Source of the DNA: Candidatus Pristimantibacillus lignocellulolyticus
GTDB lineage: Bacteria; Bacillota; Bacilli; Paenibacillales; Paenibacillaceae
Assembly: GCA_023639215.1 (NCBI GenBank)
Contig: CP097899.1
Coordinates: 503,501-567,500, forward strand
Reading direction: 5' to 3'
DNA: 64,000 nucleotides
Shown here: positions 9,346 to 19,000 of the stretch, piece by piece
Layout of the letters: each line of letters opens with the position of its first letter
Numbering within the stretch: the first letter of the stretch is position 1
Translations under genes and position numbers: made by a program
The notes under the pieces: model-generated
Told to the model about the DNA's origin: nothing
Databases searched by the model: none
What the model saw: only the letters and a program-made list of their open reading frames with translations

Positions 9346-9785
9346 ACCAATTTAATCTCCTTAATTACATAACTTATTATTTTGTATCAAAATCACTATT
9401 GATAATATATTCAACATAAATCACCAATAACCTCCAATTTATTACATTTTTTATTTTATCACACCTTCTCCTTCCTTTATATACCTATAGTTTATCTCCA
9501 CTCAATAACCATGTATAATTAGCAACAACTAGAAGAATTTTTAATTTCCTGTAAGAAATCCTAGTTGTTTGATAAATTTCACAAAATTTTTTTCTATGAA
9601 TTTAGAAGGCAATAATCGATTTATTTGAGAAAATGATGAATATATCTATACATTTCTTTTTTCCTACAAGAGTTCCTAGCTTAAATTAATTATTTTTAAA
9701 ATTAATAGTTTTGAAGTATGGTTAATAAAAATAAGCAAATAATAGATAGCACCACAACATCTCCGATAAAAAGGAGATAAATTGA
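9346..9785. other. AT-rich gap, no gene seen
   Basis: This 440-base stretch between the divergent nuclease-like gene and recombinase pseudogene is strongly AT-rich. It contains an imperfect inverted repeat around CAACTAG/CTAGTTG (about 9525-9570). It presumably holds both promoters, but I could not single out convincing -35/-10 pairs. Confidence 0.4.
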
Positions 9786-11231
9786 ATGAAATGAGCAGTG
9801 TATATTCGTGTATCCACGGATAAAGAGGAACAAAAAACATCACTTGAAAACCAACAACGCTTCTTTTATGACGTCATTGCTGAAAAAGGGTGGGAGCTGT
9901 ATCAATTCTATGTAGATGTAGAGAGCGGAACATCATCGAAAAAGCGAACCCAATTGCTTCAATTAATTGAGGATGCGAAACAAAAAAAGTTTGATGTGAT
10001 TCTATCGTAGGAGCTTTCGAGGTTAGCGAGGAATGGAAAACTTTCGTATGAGATTAAAGAAATTGCCGAAAATAATCGAATTCACATTATTACGTTCGAC
10101 AATGCGATAAATTCTATGGACAATAACAGCCATATGTTTGGGCTATATGCATGGATTTATGAACAAGTATCTCAACGAACCTCGGAACGTATTAAGATTG
10201 CTCTCACCACTAAAGCCAAGCGTGGAGAATATAAGGGTTCAATTCCTCCATACGGATATCGTCTAGAGAATAAGGCATTATATCTTGCAGATGATGGATC
10301 ACCAGAAATTGTGAGATATATCTATTCGGAATATATCAATGGCGTCGGCTTTGATAAAATCGCACGTTCACTATCTAAAAGGGGAATACCTACTCCCTCT
10401 ACAGTTGCTCAAAAATCAAATGCTTCAAAGTATTGGCATGGCTCAACTGTTAAAAAGATACTAAGTAATCTGCATTATGTAGGGGATCTCGTTCAAGGCA
10501 GAGAAGAGACGATTAGTGTAACGTCTAATATTCGAAGAAAATTGGATAAAGAAGCGTACATTGTTATTCCTGATACACATGAGGCGATTATTAAACGAGA
10601 GGTATTTGAACTCACTCAACAGTTAATGCTTGAGCGTCAAAGGAAGCGTCCTAAATCAAGTCCGCATCTCTTTACTAACTTTGTGTTCTGTTCAGATTGC
10701 GGATCAGGCATGTGGTATCGCTCTAATCGTAAAGGCTACTTATGTGGTTCGTATTCGAAGCATGGACGGATTGCTTGCTCTCATCACTTTGTCCGTGAAG
10801 TGCATCTCGAAGAAGTAATTTTAACTAGGCTAAATAAAGCAGCCGAACGTCTCAAGAATGTTGACCATAATAGTGAACGAAGCGTGCTGACAACGGAAAC
10901 CTTAAAGCAATTGCATAAGAGCATAAAAGAGGTTGAACAATCCCTGCTCGAAATAACAACAAAAAAGAGAAAGTACTTGACATTACTTTCTGAAGATGTA
11001 CTGACGCATCCTGAGTATCGAGAAGCGATGGATAGCTTACATGAAGCGACATTACATTTAAACATAAAAAGGAGTGAGCTAAATCGCTCACTCCAACTGA
11101 TTAAATCTAATGTAAATTCTCATGTTCATGCTTTTCTAGAGCAGGCACCTTTTAAGAAAGTAACCAAAAAGCAGTTAGCTACTTTTGTAAAGCGGATTGA
11201 AGTAAATGAAACAGGTGAGTTTATTACATAG
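9786..11231 (+). pseudogene. Large serine recombinase with two in-frame stop codons
   Basis: Conceptual translation gives a resolvase domain (YIRVSTDKEEQKTS with the catalytic Ser), a recombinase domain (GSIPPYGYRLENK), a zinc ribbon (CSDCGSGMWY, then C and CSHH) and a C-terminal coiled coil, the order found in large serine integrases. ATG at 9786 follows AGGAG. Codon 3 is TGA (9792-9794) and codon 75 is TAG (10008-10010). The second interrupts the expected ILS-x-ELSRLARNG helix. There is no frameshift and the rest is well preserved, so inactivation is recent. The gene ends 53 bases before a predicted half-site, as is usual for an integrase and its att site. It is inferred to have mobilised the RADAR genes. 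Confidence 0.85.
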
Positions 11232-11283
11232 TTTCACTCACCATTCATTTAGTTATTTTTAGGTTCACCTGTATAAACTAACA

Positions 11284-11315
11284 GCGAACAGCACTCCACA
11301 TGCCCCGTATGCGGG
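11284..11315. other. attR-like site: serine-integrase half-site joined to rlmD 3'-end sequence
   Basis: Bases 11298-11315 (ACATGCCCCGTATGCGGG) are identical to 23429-23446 inside the methyltransferase gene. To the left lies GCGAACAGCA (11284-11293), which pairs as an inverted half-site with 682-691. ACATG is the only sequence shared with the left site at 670-674. Exchanging arms at ACATG rebuilds the intact methyltransferase sequence on one product and a symmetric attP on the other. Confidence 0.65.
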
Positions 11316-11350
11316 TGAGTTAGCATGTTGGATTAAGTATGGTTAAGTAG

Positions 11351-11378
11351 GAAAAAGCCTGATGCATCAGGCTTTTTC
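11351..11378. terminator. Rho-independent terminator (perfect stem)
   Basis: GAAAAAGCCTGA and TCAGGCTTTTTC flank a TGCA loop. The symmetric A/T arms let it work on both strands. It lies just beyond the predicted right end of the inner element. Confidence 0.75.
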
Positions 11379-11410
11379 GGGTTCGTAATAGGTTACAGTA
11401 TGAGGTAATA

Positions 11411-11440
11411 TGTTGGTTAGTGTTAAAGTTTAACACCAAC
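11411..11440. repeat. Short inverted repeat
   Basis: GTTGGTTAGTGTTAAA is followed directly by GTTTAACACCAAC, a hairpin without a clear T-tract. Its role is unknown. It could be a recombinase arm site or an operator of the outer element. Confidence 0.35.
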
Positions 11441-11557
11441 TTCGCACCAATAATCTAAATTTTTTATTAATTGAAAAGTAAAAAAAACATTTATTATGAA
11501 CAATCTAATTTGTTCTGTAACCTCGGTAACATCCAATCTGAATAACCTCAATTACGG

Positions 11558-12127
11558 TTAGTATTTAAAATAAAGAGCCTCGCAAACTATATCAAGAATT
11601 ATTTCATCAAACTCTTTCTTCGAGATATTCATTGACGATAAGAACTTCTTGTTCTTTTTATAGGAATTCCACAAAAGTTTTTTATCCGTATCATCTAATT
11701 TAATTTTATATAAAAGATTTAATAATGCGATTATTAAATCTTTATGTGAGGAACATAAAACTGCATTAGCTTTTCCGTTACCTTCAGAAATAAATTTGAT
11801 AAAATCTTCTTCATTTTACTTTGGTTGCAAACCTAATATCGGATTTACAAGCAATTTTGTTGATGCTGACATCAAATTCACATAAGCTCCTAATTCATAC
11901 TGCTGAGCTTCGGGCATTTGATTATAATCTAATCCAAATGATTCTATCTTTTCAATCATTACTGAGATCGGTAAGTGTTTTTGTTCTACTTCGTCTTTTA
12001 AAATGACTTTGTAGCCTGGTTCCGACCAGAAAACTTCTCTTATTAATCTACCAAAAAAATTCCGACTATCATCCTTATATTTCGAAAGTCCATTCTCAAT
12101 AAAACCCTCCATTTGATTATCGAGCAA
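11558..12127 (-). pseudogene. Unrecognised gene, possibly split by an in-frame TAA
   Basis: The upstream part (11816-12127, 103 codons from a TTG, or an ATG at 12112) is helical and acidic and contains FFGRLIREVFWSEPGYKVIL. It stops at TAA 11816-11818. The same frame then stays open 85 more codons to 11558 with protein-like sequence (LWNSYKKNKKFLSSMNISKK). It has no start codon, so either the two halves were one 190-residue protein broken by the TAA, or the second half is a remnant. I do not recognise either half. In a polymorphic-toxin island, a former immunity protein is one possibility. Confidence 0.4.
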
Positions 12128-12450
12128 AGGATCACTTAGTCGTACTAGTGTCCTTGTAAAACATCATAACGTTACTACATGTTATGGTATTATATCAAAC
12201 ATACGTTTTCGCCATCAAACAAAAAAAGACACCTTTAGGTACCCAAGCCCAGCTTTGCTAATGCTTTTACGTCTCTTTCCAAGGATTAATATAAACAATA
12301 GACCGATTACGTTTGTCTCACATATGGGCAATTTCAAATTATAGAATTGCGATAAACTTTTGGTCAGGTTGCCTTCTCAGTGTCTATATCGAGATAGAGT
12401 ATTGTACAGTTGCGATGGATTTTGAAGAAAGCCGCAGAAAACGAAGCTAA
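12128..12450. other. Gene-free stretch, possible decayed sequence
   Basis: No open frame of note. A minus-strand fragment around 12235-12275 reads LERDVKALAKLGLGT before a stop, which might be the tail of a former gene. A weak hairpin (CATAAC/GTTATG) lies near 12165-12187. Nothing firm can be assigned. Confidence 0.3.
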
Positions 12451-12495
12451 CAAAAAACAGGTCAATCATGGTAGTACCTGACCATAATCGACCTG
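12451..12495 (-). terminator. Rho-independent terminator, minus strand
   Basis: On the minus strand, CAGGTCGAT and TATGGT pair with ACCATG and ATTGACCTG, followed by six T residues. It is a second terminator downstream of the toxin-immunity pair. Confidence 0.55.
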
Positions 12496-12645
12496 CTTGA
12501 TGTATCGGCATAGCAATATTTAAGTTACAAATTCAAGCGTTAATGTACGCACAACAAATTCGATAAATCTTTATACGGATACTACATGGGTTAGATGTGT
12601 TATTGGTTGAATGATGAGTTCATTCGGCACTGGGTAGCCCCCGTC

Positions 12646-12678
12646 AAAAAAAAGCCCTAAAGAAATGAACTTTAGGGC
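12646..12678 (-). terminator. Rho-independent terminator of the toxin-immunity operon
   Basis: Minus-strand stem GCCCTAAAG / CTTTAGGGC with a seven-base loop is followed by eight T residues. It lies 12 bases after the immunity gene stop. Confidence 0.85.
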
Positions 12679-12690
12679 ATGGCACCTTAG

Positions 12691-13023
12691 TTATAACGAT
12701 TTGGGAAACAACTCCAAATATGTTCTGTACCACTCATGGCGATGTGCTTTAATTAGGGAAATCACCTCATTGAAGGCAATTCCTTTTAGTTGAGATAACT
12801 TTTCATAGTTTATCTGTTGTGTCGCTAGCCAAATTTGACCGACCGACTCTCCGCAGCTTCCTGCAATCATCTCATCACAGTTGCTTTCATTTGAGACATT
12901 GATTAAGAAATCCACTGTCTCATCATCTTGGAAGTTTTCTCCCAATGCAATCACTGCATCATCTTTTTCAGCATCTGATGCCGTTGGGTCAACTACTATT
13001 TGAAATAGTTTTTCCTTGTTCAT
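12691..13023 (-). CDS. Probable immunity protein of the Rhs toxin
   Basis: A 110-residue acidic, helical protein (for example DPTASDAEKDDAVIALGENFQDDETVDFLI) whose paired-helix pattern suggests HEAT-like repeats. It begins within a few bases of the stop of the Rhs toxin gene and shares its terminator. This placement is the rule for the immunity protein that neutralises the C-terminal toxin domain. Start chosen at ATG 13023, with GTG 13030-13032, overlapping the toxin stop, as an alternative. The immunity role is inferred from position and acidity, since I cannot name the family. Confidence 0.65.
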   Translation of the reverse strand: MNKEKLFQIVVDPTASDAEKDDAVIALGENFQDDETVDFLINVSNESNCDEMIAGSCGESVGQIWLATQQINYEKLSQLKGIAFNEVISLIKAHRHEWYRTYLELFPKSL

Positions 13024-13028
13024 ACCTA

Positions 13029-16000
13029 TCACTTCCCTAATGGAATATGCGTTCCAACACTCTTCCCACCCGTTTGCCCTGTAAACGGATTAATGTAAGT
13101 TCCTTTATCATCTAACCGGGCATCGAAACGTGGTTGATTGCTTCCTGCCTCCAATCCTTCCCTTGTACTAGCTTCGGGTTTTATCTTCAGTCTCCAACTA
13201 AACGTTCCATCGGCGTTTTTTATTCCCCATTGCTCGACACCACCTGCAGTATCTTGTCTTACCCAACCTTTTCCTTCTGCCCAAGACCTTAAGTTAGCAA
13301 TGTTATCTGCTAATTTGCCAGTGTCTTTGACTATAGCTTTTCCCGCACCCTTAGTTTTTCCCCCATTTATTATATCTAATTGTTCTTGCCTTAAAACATC
13401 ACTTGAATTTGCAGCATTCTTATTTGTATTAATGCCTGGCCTTGCATTAGAATTATTTTTCCCGGTTGCTGGAGTAGTGTTTCTAAAATTAAAACTTACT
13501 GCTCCACCTCCACCACCGCCTCCTCCTGCACCTTGGATAAATTTATGTCCACTAGGATCGATGTAACGCAATGGGTTATTCGCAACATACGAATAAAGAT
13601 TCAAACTTAACGGATTATTCAGTTCCCCTTCATACGTATCTTTATTAATAAAACGTCCAATACTTGGATCATACCAGCGTGCACGTAAATACTGTAATTG
13701 AGCATCTTCATCCCAGTATTCTCCAGAATACTTGAACAGGTTGTCTATCGTTTCACTTGAGCTAATAACGTCTCCCCACGTATCATACTCGTATTCGTTT
13801 TGAAGAGCACCGTTCTCATCTCTTATTTCTACTACATCTCCATGTCCATTAAATGTGTAGTAACTCCTTAATCCTCCTTGATCCTCTCTCAATACAATTT
13901 GATCATGAACCAGATAACTAGATTTTTCTGTAACTTCTCCATTACTGCCTACAATACCTTCAGCTACAATTTGATTGCCATCATAATAATACCTAGCCTT
14001 GACTCCACCTTCTTTTCTTTCGACCAGCAAGTTATCTCCATTATAAGTATATTCAATTATGTTCCCATCACGTATAACTTTAATTAATCGATCCCACTCA
14101 TCATATTCATATTCTGCATTAACCAAATCTAATGGTACTGTGCTAGATAATGTACTTCGATTATGTTGTTTATCATAAGTGTATACTTCTTCAAATTCAG
14201 ATGATGTATCAATGCGATTTAACTCATCATACGTATAAGAATTATTCTTTACCGGATTAGAAACAACATTCACAATATCAGTTATGTTTTTATTATCATC
14301 ATATGTGTACTGATATTGATTCGCAACGTTTTGGTTAATGGTATGCTTTAACGATGACATTACTCCATCAGAATTGTAATAACTTGTTTCCATTCCATTA
14401 GCTTGACTACGTGTTGAAAGTCTTCCGAATGCGTCATACGTATATCTCTCTGCTTGAGCTTGATTCCAGTCAAGACTAGTAACTCTTCCTATTGAGTCAT
14501 ACGTATACTTAATCTGATCACCGAATGGCAAAGTAACATTCAATCGTTGCATCGCTTTATCATACGTATAGCTTATCACTTTTTCATCTGGAGATGTTAC
14601 AGATATTAACTCCCCGGTATAAGTTTGATATTCATATTTTGTTACACCAGTTTGATCGGTCATGGATAAACGTTGTCCATTAGAATTATACGAAAAGGAA
14701 ATCTCTTCAGTAGGTCCGTTCTTCTTCAGTAATCGATTTAAACTATCATATTTATAGCTAAACACTTGCCCGTTGTTATCAGTTTGTTCTAACAAGTTAC
14801 CAAGGTTATCATATTGGAACGTCCTAATAAGTCCGCCTTTGTCTGTATTAGAAATCATACGACCTAATGAATCATATTCTTTTTCTGTGAAAGCCCCATC
14901 TGCATAGGTAACCTTAGTTAAGAGATTGTTTCCATTATATTGATATGTCACACTCTCTCCTAACGCATTAACAACTTCTATTAAATTACCTAATACATCA
15001 TAATTATATTGTGATAGATTCTGCTCCGCATCAGTTGTTTGAACAACAGCATCACTTACAGGATGATAGCTATTAGTCTGAACTATCTTGGATGTATTAT
15101 CTAAATACTTATGCTCCCTAACTTCTATAACTCTCCCATATCTATCGTATCTTTCAGTTTTCCCATTTTCAATTATATTTTGTGCTGAACGTGCCGTTGT
15201 TGTCAATTCACGATTTGCATCGTCATAATCAAATATATGCGCCACTCCATTTGGAAAAACAGTCAGGTCTTTTCTATTCCATTCATCATAATGATGGATA
15301 GTTTGAGCATCCCTAGTGTCACGTATGCTCTTCACTTGACCATTCGCAGTGTATTCGTAACTAACTAACTTACGATATCCCTCTTCTGCTATTACCCCTT
15401 GTTCGACTTCCCATCCCAAACCATTCCAACGTGTAATAGAATGCTGATTAAGTGCGTCGGTAACTGTAACTTCATTTGCTATATCATCATAGTTAGCACG
15501 AACTGAGCTTGCATCTGGCGAATTGATTTGTATGATTCGATCTAATTCATCATATTGATAAGAATACTTATTTCCTCCACCATCTATATAGTCTAACAAA
15601 TTCCCAGTTACTGAATCATACACATATGACGTAAGAATTGTTGGTATGTCTTGGGAATCAGTTTTAATTTGAGATAAGAAGCCATTTATATACCCTAAAT
15701 TGTGCGTTACGATATGATCTGAATCGCTAACTATAACTTTTCCTATATTACCATTTGAGTCAATATTAAGTGAGTCAATTTGTTTTATGACTTCGCCAGT
15801 GGAGTCATTATGCTTCATTACCTCTTGAATAACAGTGCTTTGATCATTATACGTGTATTCACTGTATAATTTTTCATTTGTATTTGCAGGTACGGTTACA
15901 GACTTTAATAGTCTGTTAGTAGGATAGTACGTATAATCAGTTGTAAATCCTTTAAAATTGATATGTTTTGTTTTATTTCCATAGTCATCGTACTCAACAT

Positions 16001-19000
16001 TTTCTACTAAAGGGTCGTTCGTTAAGTTATCACTGCTTGTAATAGTGGTCGGTATTGTAACAGCATAGGTATTACTCCCAACCTTCTTATTGTACTGATA
16101 GGTTGTACGCTTCTCTTGAGTTCCAACATTATTTTTCTGTTCATTGAGATAGTATTTGTTCCCAGTAGTAGAGTCCACATAATCCTTAAAATAAGTATGA
16201 GTAGATATGATATCGTCATTAGCGACTTCAGTTGTAATTGTTAAATCACTATTATAAGACTGACCAATATCTGTAGTTCCATAGGAATAATTATATTTAT
16301 TATAAATATCAAAATTACTGTTCTCATACTCAATTCGATCTTGTCTAGCAGTTATTTGATAATACTGATTCAAGGAGTCAGAACCTATATATCTATTGAT
16401 TGGTGTTGTTTCATACTGATAATCTGTTATTGCACCAGTAGGATGCACAACAGCTGTCAATAGTGTATAGGGATTCTTAACAGCTCTATCTGGTCTATTA
16501 GCAATTAAATTAAAAGATGCATCTTTTAATTCATATTGGTATGACGTATTTCTTCCAGCTACATCAGTTACTGATGTTAGAACTTCAATTCCCTCTTCCA
16601 CTGTTTTATGATATACCGTACTTTGATTATTGTAGGTAACACTCACTTTGTTATCAGCATAAGAGATTCTAATGACGTTTCCTATGTTATTGGATATTTC
16701 AGAAATTAGTTTTCTTTTATATACACTATGCTGGTCATATTTGAAATCAACATAATTATTATATGCGTCTGTCATTCTAAGCAATCTACCGTCACTATCA
16801 AAATATTGGGCCCATGTCCCTTGCACATTGGTTAAACGATAGGCTGATTTTTCATTATTTACAGTAATCGTAGTATCGGTATGTATGGACAAATCATTCC
16901 ATTCATAGTCTTTTAATGTTGTACCCGAAACTTCATATGATCCTCCACCTTGAAGATGAATAAAATTCTTACCGCCATCATTAGTCATATAAGGTAAATC
17001 CCAAGACCATCCTTTACCAATTGGATATAACCTCTCATTATTCGACATTTTTGTATCATTATAATATGTGTAATAATAAGAACCTGGTATTGATTCAAAA
17101 CTATAATAAGCATTTGGAGTGTTAGTCAAAAACAAAGCATATTGTTGTCCGTTTTCTTCTATACTACCAACGGGTGCACCAGGGCTACTGTTTATTAAAT
17201 CACGCATACTTTTCGCATCAGCTTCAGAATTATGTAGTGTGGATCTAACTCCGTTAATCCCTGTACTAGCTATTACATCTATAGAGTCTATCCATTTCGT
17301 ATCTATTGCATCTACTACTCGGACATAAGAATTTCCTTCAGTTGTCCACTCACCTGGTCTAAAATCACCGATTTTCGGAATAACCACTGTTCCACTGTAG
17401 TTTTGTTGATATTTCCTTGTGTCTACAGCAGGTTTTGTTACTGTTCCAGAATAATTTGCAGAATATTGTTTGGTACATGTCCATCCTGCTGTTCCTGGGG
17501 ATGTGCAAGCTTTAATTGTTTCTGTTGTCGTTCTATTTAGAGTCCCTGTAAAGCCCCCACTACTGTATGGCATAGTCGTGTAACAAGTATTGGTTGCTGA
17601 TCCTGTTGCTACCCATTGCCCATCAGCTCCATACTTACCAGGAATTGAATTAGGACATGTGCCTGTCGCTGTTTTACTTTCTGCTGCTGTATAGGAACCA
17701 GAAGAAACATAGGACGACCCTGATTTTGTTAATGTTCCAGAGTAACCTTTTGAATCAGAATAAGATTTTGATATTGGAAAAGAATTAGTTTTACTCTCTT
17801 CAGATGTTCCAGTCGCTTGTCTAGTAAATGCCGTTAAAGTAGTGCTACTTAATGCAGTTTGAGCAGCTGAAAGAGTACTATATCCACCTACAATTGTATT
17901 AAAATTACTTGGAAATGTGATAGAATTATAATCCCCTATACCGTCCTTGTTTCTATCATATTCAAAGTAGTAATAGGTTTTATACTTAGCTTCATATCTT
18001 TTGGTAATTAGTTTCTTGATTACATTAAAATATACATTATAGCCATAGTTTTGATTCAGTTGTGATTTTGTAGTTAGATCGTATTGCTGAGATTCATTTG
18101 AATCATAAGTTCGAGTTAATGCAAAGTTCAGTCCATTTAATCCAGGCATGATCACATCTGTACTGGAAAGGCTTAATGAGCCTGATAAAGGAGAAATAGC
18201 TTCGTTAGTTGATGTAGCCATATATGGAGCTTTCTGAAAAGAATTAATATTGTATTCTGGCTCCGGCATGTCGAATTCTAAAGTAGAACTCTTCAAAAGT
18301 TCAGTAATCTCTTGATCTTGCCCAGTTATTTCTTCTTTTAGCTCTTCACCTTCATTATTATTTGAATCTTCTATATTTTCTTCATTATTGGTTATTTCCT
18401 TCTTAGAATCCTGATTAATTAAATCTTTATTTTGTACAAGTATTGATGGCTCGACAATTACTGATGCCCCTTGTAATTCGTCTTCATGTTCTTCTTTTTC
18501 TCCTACTTGTTCTTGTCCCTCTTGCCCTTCTTGTCCTTCTTGTGCTCCTTGTCCCTCTTGTCCTTCTTGTCCTGCTTGTCCCTCTTGTCCCTCTTGTCCC
18601 TCTTGTCCTTCTTGTCCTTCTTGTCCTTCTTGTCCTTCTTGTCCTTCTTGTCCTTCTTGTCCTCCTTGTCCTTCTTGTCCTTCTTGTCCTTCTTGTCCTT
18701 CTTGTCCTTCTTGTCCTTCTTGTCCTTCTTGTCCTTCTTGTCCTTCTTGTCCTTCTTGTCCTTCTTGTCCTTCTTGTCCTTCTTGTCCTTCTTGTCCTTC
18801 TTGTCCTTCTTGTCCTTCTTGTATAGAGTGTAAGTCTAGCATTTCAGACGTCATATGCGGTGCATCTACTATGATCACATCTCTAAGCTTCTCGTCCAGT
18901 AAAGAGTTATTGATACTTACCTCGGAATTTTGAGATAATTTTTTTTCCTTCGTGAAAAGATATTCCTTTACTTCAAAGTAGGATAGGTTCTCTTTCTTCC

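Noticed and set aside
9786..10010. Stop-codon recoding (selenocysteine or suppression) in the recombinase
   Set aside because: There are two different stops (TGA and TAG), at positions with no catalytic need for recoding and no visible SECIS-like hairpin. Decay is simpler.
12235..12275. Insertion sequence remnant near the Rhs operon
   Set aside because: Only about 15 transposase-like residues can be read and no terminal inverted repeats are visible, so the evidence is too thin to call.
13138..13566. Plus-strand Pro-rich frame opposite the Rhs C-terminus
   Set aside because: It is antisense to the poly-Gly and toxin region, with low-complexity composition and no start signals.
18443..18833. 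Plus-strand open frames of Leu/Val or Phe/Leu/Ser repeats
   Set aside because: They are shadows of the 9-bp repeat read on the other strand inside the Rhs gene, with no ribosome site or independent composition.
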